Shown here: piece by piece, positions 24,283 to 32,297 of the stretch | How the letters are laid out: every line of letters begins with the position of its first letter | Numbering within the stretch: the first letter of the stretch is position 1 | Origin: Mycolicibacterium austroafricanum | GTDB taxonomy: Bacteria; Actinomycetota; Actinomycetes; Mycobacteriales; Mycobacteriaceae | Direction: 5' to 3' | Assembly (NCBI RefSeq): GCF_000612725.1 | Contig: NZ_HG964453.1 | Location: 546,106-610,105, forward strand | DNA: 64,000 nucleotides | Program-made: the position numbers and the translations under genes | The notes under the pieces: generated by a model | The model's database searches: none | What the model saw: the letters and a program-made list of their open reading frames with translations, nothing else | Told to the model about the DNA's origin: nothing

Positions 24283-25890
24283 ATGCCTCATCCGATTCTG
24301 GCGACCGCAATGGCGGTCGGCATTGCGGCCACCGCGGGCGCGGGCGCCCTGGGAGACGCGCCGCCGACAGTGAATGTCACTGCGAACAGGCACGTGTCGG
24401 CGACCAGGTTGACCGCGGTCGTCACACCCAACGCGCTCTACTCCGCGGCCCCGGCGTCCGATGTGGTGGTGTTGGGTGCGCATGGCAGTCTCGCCGTCGG
24501 TGAGCCCCGCGGTGTCCCGCAGGCAGGGGCTCTGTCGGGTGCCAGCCGGGCGGTGGGTGGAGGCCTCGAACTGTCGACCGGCCTCGACACGTCGCGTGTT
24601 CACCCTTTGCCGGAACGGGTGAACACCGACATCGAGATGGTGTCCGCGCCGACGACATCGGGTCCTGCGCTGCGGCTGGGTCGTGCGACGACACCGTCGG
24701 TCGGATCGACCGGGCCGGCAGGCGCGGCGGCGCCCGGCTTGTTCAGTCTGCTCATCGGCAACGGTGACGAACCCGGCGAGAACGGCGGTTGGCTGATCGG
24801 TAACGGAGCAGACGGTGGTCCGGGTCAGGACGGCGGCCGTGGTGGACTGCTATTCGGCAACGGCGGTCGCGGAGGTGACGCGTTGACGTCGGGTGGGCCG
24901 GCGGGCCGTGGCGGTGACGCAGGGCTGTTCGGCAATGGCGGCGACGGCGGCACCGGCTTCGTCAGCTCAGCCGCCGGGACCAACGCGGCAAGCGGCGGAA
25001 CCGGCGGGGCAGGCGGCAACGGCGGACTGCTGATGGGTGACGGCGGTAAGGGCGGCACCGGCGGCCGGGCGATCAGCGCCGAAGGCCCGGCGAACGGAGG
25101 AAACGGCGGTCGCGGGGGGAATGCCGGAGTCCTTGGAGGCGACGCCGGCGGCGGCGGCGATGGCGGCCGCGGATACAGCGAGAAGGGCCCCGCCTCGGGC
25201 GGTGCCGGCGGCGCCGGCGCCGCCACGAGCACCGTCGGAAATGGCGGCTCGGGTGGAAAGGGCGGGTCCGCGCAGGGTGCCGGGAGCGCCAACGGCGGTG
25301 CCGGAGGTTCAGGGGGTGCAGGTGGTTTCGTCAGCGGCGACGGAGGTGCAGGCGGTGGCGGGGGCACTGCGTTGAGCGCAGCAGGCACCGGTTCCGGCGG
25401 TTCCGGCGGTGACGGCGGGAACGCTCGCGGGGCCGGCGACGGCGGGCGTGGCGGAGTCGGTGCACTCGGGCAGTCGAAGGATGCCCGCGGATTCGGCGGC
25501 GTCGGCGGTGCGGGCGGACGGTCGGGTGTCACCGGCACCGGCGGTGCGGGTGGTGCCGGGGGTTCGGGTGTCAGCGACACGTTGGACGCGGCAGGCGGCT
25601 CCGGTGGGGTCGGGGGTGACGGTTCCCGCGGTGGGATCGGCGGCACAGGCGGCGCCGCCCACTCGAAATCGGGCAACGCGCAGGGCGGTTTCGCCGGCGA
25701 CGGGGGAACCGGATCGCGCGGGAGCGGAGGCGACGGAGGTGACGGTGGCATCGGAACGTCGACCACCGGGAAAGGGCGCGGGGGCAACGGAGGCAACGGC
25801 GGCGGCGGAAATCCGGGCGGCTCCGGTGGGGAAGGCGGCCAAGGCACGACGAGCGGCGGCAGTCGCGGAAGCGACGGCGCCAGCGCCTGA
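24283..25890 (+). CDS. PGRS-type glycine-rich protein without PE domain (1)
   Basis: A 535-residue protein. It has an N-terminal hydrophobic signal-like segment (about 4-25), a low-complexity linker containing 'VVTPNALYSAAP', and from about residue 150 a long (GGxGGx)n region. That region begins 'FSLLIGNGDEPGENGG' then 'LIGNGADGGPGQDGG', the same opening as PE_PGRS domains. There is no PE domain (no N-terminal PE helical hairpin). PGRS repeats form glycine-rich polyglycine-II-like, Ca2+-binding surface structures in known family members. A GAAAGGACAACGTC ribosome region precedes the ATG. Copy B of the shared element lies upstream, so regulation by the LuxR-type protein is likely. Confidence 0.85.
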   Translation: MPHPILATAMAVGIAATAGAGALGDAPPTVNVTANRHVSATRLTAVVTPNALYSAAPASDVVVLGAHGSLAVGEPRGVPQAGALSGASRAVGGGLELSTGLDTSRVHPLPERVNTDIEMVSAPTTSGPALRLGRATTPSVGSTGPAGAAAPGLFSLLIGNGDEPGENGGWLIGNGADGGPGQDGGRGGLLFGNGGRGGDALTSGGPAGRGGDAGLFGNGGDGGTGFVSSAAGTNAASGGTGGAGGNGGLLMGDGGKGGTGGRAISAEGPANGGNGGRGGNAGVLGGDAGGGGDGGRGYSEKGPASGGAGGAGAATSTVGNGGSGGKGGSAQGAGSANGGAGGSGGAGGFVSGDGGAGGGGGTALSAAGTGSGGSGGDGGNARGAGDGGRGGVGALGQSKDARGFGGVGGAGGRSGVTGTGGAGGAGGSGVSDTLDAAGGSGGVGGDGSRGGIGGTGGAAHSKSGNAQGGFAGDGGTGSRGSGGDGGDGGIGTSTTGKGRGGNGGNGGGGNPGGSGGEGGQGTTSGGSRGSDGASA

Positions 25891-25946
25891 TGGTGTCGTG
25901 AGTCTCGGGCCGGCGTACGCGCAAAGCCGCAGCGCCACGGGAATGC

Positions 25947-25985
25947 GCTGTGCTGTAACGAATTCAGCTGTGCTGTAACGAATTC
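25947..25985 (+). repeat. 19-bp direct repeat, two copies
   Basis: GCTGTGCTGTAACGAATTC occurs at 25947-25965 and again at 25967-25985, one base apart. The two copies are exact. They lie in the 246-bp gap between the first two PGRS genes. They could be a tandem duplication or a paired binding site; nothing else links them to a known protein. Confidence 0.7.
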
Positions 25986-26044
25986 GTCGGAGTGGTGAGT
26001 GGTTGGACCGTGCGCCGGAAACCGGGGCGCTTATCGCGCAGACA

Positions 26045-26066
26045 ACTAGGGGGGTCACCGGATTCG
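26045..26066 (+). promoter_or_regulatory. Shared 22-bp element, copy C (upstream of second PGRS gene)
   Basis: ACTAGGGGGGTCACC, one variable base, then GATTCG, located 70 bp before the ATG of the second PGRS gene. The flanks differ from copies A and B, so the conservation is confined to the element and is not the edge of a larger duplication. Confidence 0.65.
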
Positions 26067-26136
26067 CGGGCACCGCTGCGGCTGCCACTGTGTGGTCCGG
26101 GCCCGCTGAAGCCGGGCTGTAGACAAAGGAGACGTC

Positions 26137-27534
26137 ATGAAGTGTTATCCCCGAGCGGGCCTGGCCGTCGCGTTGACCGCCGGGCTGCTCACGTCAGGAG
26201 GCTTGGCCGACAACGCACTTGAGCGGACCCCGTCGCCAGCTGTGCAGCATCGCGGCGCGCACGCCTCGTCCGCTGCGATGGCGGTGAGTCCTCCCCGGCT
26301 GTTGGCGGCGATCGTCGATTCGCCGGTGACGGGTCGACCCGCTGCGGTGGTCGAACCGGTCGGCCGGATGCCGACTCCGGTGCCCGGGACTGTGCCGGAC
26401 ATCGCGCAACCGACGATTGGCGTTGCGGCGGTTCACCACCGGGTCTGGCCGACGGATACCGGTGTCCCGCTGGGGCGCCTTACCTCGGCGTCGTCCCCTG
26501 GCGAACTGAATCCACTGCTGCACAACAATTTCAATGATCGACCGGCTCCTGGCGCTGCTCAGGCCGACGAGCCGGTCTCGCTGCTGAGTCCCACCGGCGC
26601 CTTCCTCGGTCTGATCGGACCGGGCGGGCTGCTGATCGGCAACGGTGTGCTGCCGGGACAGAACGGCGGTCTGCTGATCGGCAATGGTGCCGACGGTGCT
26701 CCGGGCGTGTTGCCGGGTGAAGCCGGCGGCAAGGGGGGCAACGGCGGCCTGCTGATGGGTAACGGCGGCGCCGGCGGCGCCGGTGCTCCGGGAGTGGCAG
26801 GGGGCGCCGGGGGTGCCGGCGGCAACGGCGGGTTCTTCGCCGTCAACGGCGGTGCCGGGGGTGCCGGCGGGAACGGCTCGACGGTGAACGGGCCCACCAG
26901 CGGTGGACATGGCGGTGACGGTGGCAAAGCCGGCTTGTTCCGTGGTGACGGCGGCGCAGGCGGTGCGGGCGGTGCCGCAGTCCGCACAGGCAACGGACCT
27001 GACGGCCAGGTGTACGCCGGCCGCGGTGGCGACGGCGGAGATGCGGTCGTCGGCAGCGGCGGCCAGGGCGGGGTGGGCGGCGACGCCACCAGCCAGGGCG
27101 GTCCCGCCACCAGCGGGGGCGGCGGACACGGCGGCAGCGTCGCGGTCTTCGGTGACGCCGGCGACGGCGGCTTCGGCGGCTATGCGGGTTCGCAGAACCA
27201 GGCCACCGGACGGTCCGGCGGAGACGGCGGCCGCGGTGGGGTGCTGTCGGGCAATGGTGGTGACGGCGGAATCGGCGGCTATGCCACCAGCATCGGCACC
27301 GGGCCCGCCGAGGGCGGGGCCGGAGGCTACGGCGGCAGCGGCGGAGCGTTCTCGCGTGGCGGTGACGGCGGTGCCGGCGGCAACGGTCTCTCCGCTACCG
27401 CGCCGGGCAACGGCGGTAGTGGCGGCCGCGGTGGAGACGGTGGCCCCGGCGGGGACGGCGGTCTCGGCGGTAAGGGCGGTGTCGGCTCCACGAACAACGG
27501 CGCCGACGGTCCCGACGGCGGCCCGGCCGACTGA
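26137..27534 (+). CDS. PGRS-type glycine-rich protein without PE domain (2)
   Basis: A 465-residue protein. It has a basic N-terminus and hydrophobic signal-like segment (about 5-25), and a roughly 130-residue spacer rich in Pro, Ala and Val. The PGRS region starts 'FLGLIGPGGLLIGNGVLPGQNGG' near residue 160 and ends 'GGKGGVGSTNNGADGPDGG'. The terminal GSTNNG is shared with the third PGRS protein at 35018-36565. AAAGGAG precedes the ATG. The neighbouring PGRS gene and shared upstream element argue for co-regulation. It is probably exported; function is unknown. Confidence 0.85.
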   Translation: MKCYPRAGLAVALTAGLLTSGGLADNALERTPSPAVQHRGAHASSAAMAVSPPRLLAAIVDSPVTGRPAAVVEPVGRMPTPVPGTVPDIAQPTIGVAAVHHRVWPTDTGVPLGRLTSASSPGELNPLLHNNFNDRPAPGAAQADEPVSLLSPTGAFLGLIGPGGLLIGNGVLPGQNGGLLIGNGADGAPGVLPGEAGGKGGNGGLLMGNGGAGGAGAPGVAGGAGGAGGNGGFFAVNGGAGGAGGNGSTVNGPTSGGHGGDGGKAGLFRGDGGAGGAGGAAVRTGNGPDGQVYAGRGGDGGDAVVGSGGQGGVGGDATSQGGPATSGGGGHGGSVAVFGDAGDGGFGGYAGSQNQATGRSGGDGGRGGVLSGNGGDGGIGGYATSIGTGPAEGGAGGYGGSGGAFSRGGDGGAGGNGLSATAPGNGGSGGRGGDGGPGGDGGLGGKGGVGSTNNGADGPDGGPAD

Positions 27535-27564
27535 TCCATACGTCCGGTCGCCGGCCGGCCACGG

Positions 27565-27990
27565 TCAGGCGCGGGTGATCGAGTCGCCCTGCACGGTGAT
27601 GGGTGTGGTGTCCAAGGCTCGCTTGGCCGGGCCGGTGGCCACCGTGCCGTCGAGGTGGAAGCTGCTGCCGTGACACGGGCAGGTGATCGACGCGCCGATC
27701 ACCTCGGACACCGTGCATCCGGCATGGGTGCAGACCGCGGAGAACGCCTTGAACTCCCCGGTGTTGGGTTGGGTGAGCACCACGTCGCCGACGACGATCC
27801 CGGAGCCGACCGGAACGTCGGCGGTGGCGGCCAAGGCGGCGGTGGTCTCGGTCGTTTCCTCCGGCCCGGGTGACTCGGGTGCGGCCGGGGCCGGGGTAAC
27901 CGATCTTCCGTAGGTGGCGCAGCCGGCGACCGCGCTCGCGGCGAGCGTGATCCCGGTGCCGAGCAGGGCGTGCCGGCGGGAGAGGGACAT
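27565..27990 (-). CDS. Tat-exported Rieske [2Fe-2S] lipoprotein
   Basis: A 141-residue protein. The Tat-like signal 'SRRHALLGTG' is followed by the lipobox 'AVAGC' (C24), a 40-residue Pro/Glu linker and a small Rieske domain. The cluster ligands are visible as CTH (C87, H89) and CPCH (C104, H107), and C92/C106 are placed for the usual disulfide. It should carry a high-potential 2Fe-2S centre outside the membrane. Downstream of the DUF6529-like membrane gene by 15 bp, it probably forms an electron-transfer unit with it. The partner redox enzyme is not identified. It is much shorter than the QcrA Rieske subunit of the bc1 complex. Confidence 0.9.
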   Translation of the reverse strand: MSLSRRHALLGTGITLAASAVAGCATYGRSVTPAPAAPESPGPEETTETTAALAATADVPVGSGIVVGDVVLTQPNTGEFKAFSAVCTHAGCTVSEVIGASITCPCHGSSFHLDGTVATGPAKRALDTTPITVQGDSITRA

Positions 27991-28005
27991 CAGGGAACCT
28001 GCTTT

Positions 28006-28563
28006 CTACACGGTGAGGCCGGTGGTCTGGAAGAACCACAGCGCCGAGGTGAGCCAGACGTAGACGAGCACGAAGAACAGCAACCCGCCTGTCACCGGGA
28101 TCACCCAGGGCCGCAGACCCTTTCGGGTGAGGAGCAGCATCTTGGTGACGAAGACGCCATAGAAGAAGCAGCCGAACAGCGAATGGAAGAACACCCTCGA
28201 GTCCGAGGAGGAGAAGCCCAGCGCGTACAGGCAGTGCACCGCGACCGGGACGCTGGCCAGCACGGCGAGTCGGCCGGACCACATGTGCGCGGGCCCGATC
28301 CACGACGGTGCGCGGCCTCCCGGGGTCAGTCGGTACATCACGAACGCGGACACCAGCTGGAAGACGGCGAGTGCGACCGCGAGCGTGGCCAGCCACGACT
28401 TCACCGCCGTGCCGCTGGAGAACCCAGCGAGGCTGATCGAGAAGAACTGCGGCTCATGGACTTTGCCGAACACCCCCAGGGTGATCGCCGCTGCCGACCC
28501 TGTCAGCACGGGTGCCAGCACCGCGGTGGTGGCGCGGTGGGATGCGGCGGGTTCAGAACGCAT
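28006..28563 (-). CDS. DUF6529-like membrane protein (cytochrome b561-like topology)
   Basis: A 185-residue integral membrane protein with about five hydrophobic helices. Conserved histidines lie in or near helices ('GPAHMWSGRLA', 'VAVHCLYALGF', 'VFFHSLFGCFF'). This is the pattern of DUF6529 and of small di-heme membrane cytochromes, so heme binding is plausible but not shown. It lies between a proline-rich exported protein, which it overlaps by 11 bp, and a Rieske protein 15 bp downstream. That gives a compact three-gene operon that looks like a membrane electron-transfer module. The family name is from recall of similar mycobacterial and streptomycete proteins. Confidence 0.7.
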   Translation of the reverse strand: MRSEPAASHRATTAVLAPVLTGSAAAITLGVFGKVHEPQFFSISLAGFSSGTAVKSWLATLAVALAVFQLVSAFVMYRLTPGGRAPSWIGPAHMWSGRLAVLASVPVAVHCLYALGFSSSDSRVFFHSLFGCFFYGVFVTKMLLLTRKGLRPWVIPVTGGLLFFVLVYVWLTSALWFFQTTGLTV

Positions 28564-29038
28564 CGGTGGCCCCCGGCACGGCGGTGAAATCCCAGTGCCT
28601 GTCGCCGATCCACAAGGTGCCCACCACGGTGCCGTCCCGGTGTCGGCCGTCCAATCGGGCGGTCCTGTCGGTGCTCGTCAGTTTCAGCACCCCGCCGACG
28701 GCGCTGCCCGACAGCCAGGTTTCGATGCCGGCGTTGTCGCAGGCGTAGGCATCGGCGGTGTCGCCGACCACCCTGATGTGCAGCGGCAGGGTGTCGGTCT
28801 TGGTGGAGATGTCGGCGACGAAATCCTGCTGCGGGCCGAACGGCACCGGGGGAGGCGGCACCGGGGGAGGCGGCACCGGGGCGGCGGGAGCCGGCGCAGC
28901 GACGGCGGCCGGACTGGGCGGCGCCGGAGGCTGCGGGTTCGGGTTGAGCGTGATGTCGGCCAGGAGTATGCCGGTGGCGAGTGCGGCGACCGCGCCGAGG
29001 GTGACGATGGGGCCTGCGATGCTCATGCCGACGAGCAT
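28553..29038 (-). CDS. Proline-rich membrane-anchored/exported hypothetical protein
   Basis: A 161-residue protein with one N-terminal hydrophobic helix (about 5-27) and a proline/alanine linker of about 45 residues. The linker includes 'VPPPPVPPPPVP', encoded by a short tandem repeat. The C-terminal domain is about 85 residues ('DFVADISTKTDTLPLHIRVVGDTADAYACDNAGIETWLSGSAVGG...GTLWIGDRHWDFTAV'). I do not recognise that domain; mycobacterial secreted proteins with a Pro-rich tether and a small beta domain of this kind are common. It overlaps the DUF6529-like gene and is probably the first gene of that operon. A start at the internal ATG 12 bp later is possible. Confidence 0.7.
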   Translation of the reverse strand: MLVGMSIAGPIVTLGAVAALATGILLADITLNPNPQPPAPPSPAAVAAPAPAAPVPPPPVPPPPVPFGPQQDFVADISTKTDTLPLHIRVVGDTADAYACDNAGIETWLSGSAVGGVLKLTSTDRTARLDGRHRDGTVVGTLWIGDRHWDFTAVPGATDAF

Positions 29039-29074
29039 GCGCGCCGGCGAGTGGGCCTAGCTTGGAGAATTCCT

Positions 29075-29107
29075 GGAGATCGCCAGGAGATCGCCAGGAG
29101 ATCGCCT
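29075..29107. repeat. 11-bp tandem repeat, three copies
   Basis: GGAGATCGCCA repeats at 29075-29085 and 29086-29096, with a third copy at 29097-29107 ending in T. It lies in the 102-bp gap between the proline-rich gene and the DUF21/CBS gene, upstream of the former on the minus strand. A role in transcription initiation is possible but unproven. Confidence 0.6.
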
Positions 29108-29140
29108 GGCGGACGACGCGCCGCTTCCGGTGTCCTGAGG

Positions 29141-30139
29141 TCAGGCCGCTTCCGTCGGCAGCAGCCGGTACAGCAGGTCCGTCAGGGTGAGCAGGCCGCG
29201 CCCCGACGGGCCGTCGACCACCACAAGATGGTTGCGCGTCTCCCGCATGGTGCGCAGGGCTTCGTAGACCGGCGTGTTCTCCGGCATCGCCAGGATCGGC
29301 CTCATCAGATCGCGCGCGGTGCCGGTGTTGGACAGGCTGTCCCGCACATGGAGCACGCCGACGGTTGCGGTGCCGTCGCGCACCAGCAGCCGCAGATGGC
29401 CTGTGGCTTTGGCGGTTGCCTGGATCTGCGCCGCAGTCGCGTCGGCGGGCACTTCGCTGTACCGCATGTCCCGGCGCGCCAGCTGGCCGACGGTCAACGC
29501 CTCGAGTTCCAGCGCACTGGTCAGGTTGGCGTGGTAGCGCTCGTCGAGGGTGCCGACGGTCGCCGAGTGCTCGACGAGCTGGCGCAGCGTGTCGGGGTCC
29601 TGGGTGTCGGCCAGTTCGTCCACCGGCGTGACGCCGACGCGGCGCAGGCACCAGTTCGCGGCGGCGTTGAGCCCGCGCAGCAGGGGTCGGGTCACGAACA
29701 TGAACCCGCGCATCGGCAGGGCGAGCAGCGTCGCGGACCGTTCCGGATGGGCGATGGCCCACGACTTCGGCGCCATCTCGCCGACCACCAGGTGCAGGAA
29801 CGTCACGATGAGCAACGCCAGCACGAAGCCGCCGACGTCGGCCGCCCATGCCGGGGCGCCCAGATCGCGGATGAGCGGTGTGATGGCGTGGTGCACAGCG
29901 GGTTTGGTGATCGCACCGAGGAGCAGTGTGCACACGGTGATACCGAGCTGGGCGCCGGCCAGCAGCAGCGAGAGTTCGCCGGCGCTGCGTAGCGCGGCGC
30001 GGGCGGCGGCGCTGGTGGCCGCGGCGTCTTCGAGTCGGCTGCGCCGCGCGGCGATCAACGCGAACTCGACCGCGACGAAGAAGGCGCTCAGGCTGATCAA
30101 GGCGACGGTGACTGCGGCAACGACCCACGGGCTACTCAT
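29141..30139 (-). CDS. DUF21/CBS membrane protein (CNNM/CorC-HlyC family, short form)
   Basis: A 332-residue membrane protein. An N-terminal DUF21 domain with about four helices ('ISLSAFFVAVEFALIAARRSRL') carries the conserved 'LLLAGAQLGITVCTLLLG' and 'VVGEMAPKSWAIAHPE'. A CBS pair follows (about 200-325). It lacks the C-terminal CorC_HlyC domain present in its upstream partner. CNNM-like proteins handle Mg2+ or other divalent cations. The start overlaps the stop of the longer paralogue by 8 bp, so the pair may assemble together, as in the Rv1841c/Rv1842c pair of M. tuberculosis. Confidence 0.87.
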   Translation of the reverse strand: MSSPWVVAAVTVALISLSAFFVAVEFALIAARRSRLEDAAATSAAARAALRSAGELSLLLAGAQLGITVCTLLLGAITKPAVHHAITPLIRDLGAPAWAADVGGFVLALLIVTFLHLVVGEMAPKSWAIAHPERSATLLALPMRGFMFVTRPLLRGLNAAANWCLRRVGVTPVDELADTQDPDTLRQLVEHSATVGTLDERYHANLTSALELEALTVGQLARRDMRYSEVPADATAAQIQATAKATGHLRLLVRDGTATVGVLHVRDSLSNTGTARDLMRPILAMPENTPVYEALRTMRETRNHLVVVDGPSGRGLLTLTDLLYRLLPTEAA

Positions 30140-31493
30140 GGCCGGTCCCCTCGGAAACGGTGACGAACACCGATGCCGGGACGCGCCGCTCTATCGAGCG
30201 GACCTGCGCCGTCAGCGACCGTATCGGGGGCACTCCGTCGCCGAGCAGATCCGCCGGGTCGGCGGGCAGCGCGATCACGACTTCGTCGCCGACCGCGGGT
30301 AGGCCCACCGCGTGCGCGATCACCATTCCCGCAACCGTTTCGTAGTCGCCGGGCGGCAGAACCAGGTCGAGGGTGCGTTCGGCCTCGTCGAGGGGCAGGT
30401 CTCCGGCGAGAAGCCAGCCGACGCCGTCGGCGACCACGTCGGCCTCGGCGTCGGTGTCGTGTTCGTCGTCGATCTCGCCGACCAGCTCCTCGGCGAGGTC
30501 CTCGATCGTGACGATGCCCGCGAATCCGCCGTACTCGTCGATGACGATCGCCATCTCGGCGTCGGCCCGCTGAAGTTCACGCACCACGTTGGGCAACGGC
30601 AATGTCTCGGGCACCACCACCGCCGACCGGCAATGTGCGCCGGCGGTATCGGTGGCGGGCACCGGCCCCAGCAGGTCGTGCAGCTCGACCACGCCCACGA
30701 TGTCATCGGGACTCGAGCCGATGACGGGGTAACGGGTGTGGCCGGTGGCCATCCGCTGCAGCACCGACGAGATCGACTCGCCGGCCGGGACGGTGTCGAC
30801 ACGGGAGCGCGGGATCATCGCGTGTTCGGCTGTGCTGGTGGGGAAGTCGAGGATGCGGTCGAGCAATGCCGACAGCTCGGCGGGGATCTCGCCTGCCTCA
30901 CGGGACGCTGCGACGATGTGTTCCAGGTCGCGCACCGTGGCGGAGTGTTCGACGTCGTGCACCGGTTCGATGCGCAGCGCCCGCAACAGCAGGTTCGACG
31001 ACTGGTCGAAAAGCCAGATCAGCCAGCCGAACACCTTCAGGTAGAGCGTTGTGGACCACGCCAGCCAGCGGGCCAGCGGCTCCGGCCGGGCGATCGCGAG
31101 GTTCTTCGGGAACAGCTCGCCGAACAGCATCTGCACGACGGTCGACACCGCGATCGCGAACAGACCACCGACTGCCACGGCGATCACGGTCGGGATGCCC
31201 GCCCCGCCGAGCAGGATCTCGAGGCCGCGCCCGATCAGCGGCTCGGCTACGTAACCGACCAGCAGACCGGTGACGGTGATGCCGAGCTGCGCGCCCGACA
31301 GCATGAACGACGTGCGCCGCGTGACCGTCAGCGCGCGGGCCGACGCGCCGTCACCGGCCTCGGCCCGGGCCTTGAGCCGGGACCTGTCGACAGCCATGTA
31401 GGCGAATTCCTGCGCGACGAAGTATCCGGTCAGCGCGGTGATCGCCAGCACCACGAGAAAGCCGATGAAGATTCCGAGAACGGCGGTCAGCAT
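30132..31493 (-). CDS. DUF21/CBS/CorC_HlyC membrane protein (hemolysin C family)
   Basis: A 453-residue protein with three parts. A DUF21 membrane domain ('LAITALTGYFVAQEFAYMAVDRSRLKARAEAG', 'SFMLSGAQLGITVTGLLVGYVAEPLIG', 'ELFPKNLAIARPEPLARWLA') comes first. A CBS pair (about 205-330, 'MIPRSRVDTVPAGESISSVLQRM') and a CorC_HlyC domain ('DIVADGVGWLLAGDLPLDEAERTLDL'-like end) follow. These proteins are linked to Mg2+/Co2+ transport rather than haemolysis. It is the upstream member of a two-gene operon with the short form. Confidence 0.88.
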   Translation of the reverse strand: MLTAVLGIFIGFLVVLAITALTGYFVAQEFAYMAVDRSRLKARAEAGDGASARALTVTRRTSFMLSGAQLGITVTGLLVGYVAEPLIGRGLEILLGGAGIPTVIAVAVGGLFAIAVSTVVQMLFGELFPKNLAIARPEPLARWLAWSTTLYLKVFGWLIWLFDQSSNLLLRALRIEPVHDVEHSATVRDLEHIVAASREAGEIPAELSALLDRILDFPTSTAEHAMIPRSRVDTVPAGESISSVLQRMATGHTRYPVIGSSPDDIVGVVELHDLLGPVPATDTAGAHCRSAVVVPETLPLPNVVRELQRADAEMAIVIDEYGGFAGIVTIEDLAEELVGEIDDEHDTDAEADVVADGVGWLLAGDLPLDEAERTLDLVLPPGDYETVAGMVIAHAVGLPAVGDEVVIALPADPADLLGDGVPPIRSLTAQVRSIERRVPASVFVTVSEGTGHE

Positions 31494-31585
31494 GCGACCG
31501 CCCCGGGTCTATGAGGTTGCATCGAGTCCTTGCTCGGGTGGGGATGACTCCCTCAACAGTACCGAAGCTGGGAGAGTGCTGTGGA

Positions 31586-32290
31586 TCAGGCGGCCGCGTG
31601 CACCGCGAGCGCCGCGTCGAAACGGTCCAGCACCGTCTCGGCGACCTGCCGGTGCGCGCCCAGCGGCGCCGACATCGGGATGCGCTGGGCCGCTGCGAAA
31701 TCTGCGACGCGGTCGGTGATCCGACCGTGCGCGAGAAACCAGGGCGCGATGACCAGCCGGGTGGCGCCGCGACGGCGCAACTCGTCGGCCGCCTCGGCCG
31801 GGCTCGGATGCGGCCCGGTGGCGAACGCCGTCGTCGCGGTCCAGCGCGTCGTCAGCGTCAGCTCACGCGCCACCGTGGCGGTACGCACATTGGCGGCCGG
31901 GCGGGACGACCCGACCGCCGTGACGATGACACCGACGCTCGGATCCAGCCGTGACACCCCCGCGTGCTCGAGGCGCTGCCGCAGCACATGGATCAGGCGG
32001 TCGTCCTCGCCGAGCACGCCGGCCTGACGGACGTCGGCGCCGGACGCGGCGATCATCTCCGGGATGTCGACACGCGCGTGATACGCGTCGGCAAGCAGCA
32101 GCGGGACGACCACCGCCTGCCGACGGCGCAACGCCGCGAGTTCGTCACGCAGATTCGGAGAACTCTGCTCGCAGAACGCGATGCGAGCGTCCAGCGTCGG
32201 ACGCAGGCGACGGATGCAGTCCACGATCGCGCGTGCCGTCTGCGCCGACCGTGGGTCGGCACTGCCGTGCGCGGTCAGGATGAGTGTCAC
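31586..32290 (-). CDS. che1: Sirohydrochlorin chelatase (CbiX/SirB type)
   Basis: A 234-residue two-lobed CbiX-like chelatase. The first lobe starts 'TLILTAHGSADPRSA' with the metal-binding histidine H8. The second lobe has 'LVIAPWFLAHGRITDRV'. It inserts Fe2+ into sirohydrochlorin to make siroheme, the cofactor of the sulfite reductase encoded two genes upstream, which explains its place in the operon. The GTG at 32290 follows GAGGTC and lies 7 bp after the cysH stop. A cobaltochelatase role is the alternative, but the nirA context favours iron. Corresponds to Rv2393 in M. tuberculosis. Confidence 0.85.
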   Translation of the reverse strand: MTLILTAHGSADPRSAQTARAIVDCIRRLRPTLDARIAFCEQSSPNLRDELAALRRRQAVVVPLLLADAYHARVDIPEMIAASGADVRQAGVLGEDDRLIHVLRQRLEHAGVSRLDPSVGVIVTAVGSSRPAANVRTATVARELTLTTRWTATTAFATGPHPSPAEAADELRRRGATRLVIAPWFLAHGRITDRVADFAAAQRIPMSAPLGAHRQVAETVLDRFDAALAVHAAA

Positions 32291-32297
32291 GCCGACC

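Noticed and set aside
24842..25860. Possible CRISPR-like or satellite array in the PGRS genes because of dense short repeats
   Set aside because: The periodicity is codon-level GGxGGx coding repetition with no constant repeat-spacer structure.
24825..27539. Long proline-rich open frames opposite the PGRS genes
   Set aside because: They are the antisense of GGC/GGT repeats and have no start, ribosome site or family similarity; the same applies to the frames opposite the third PGRS gene.
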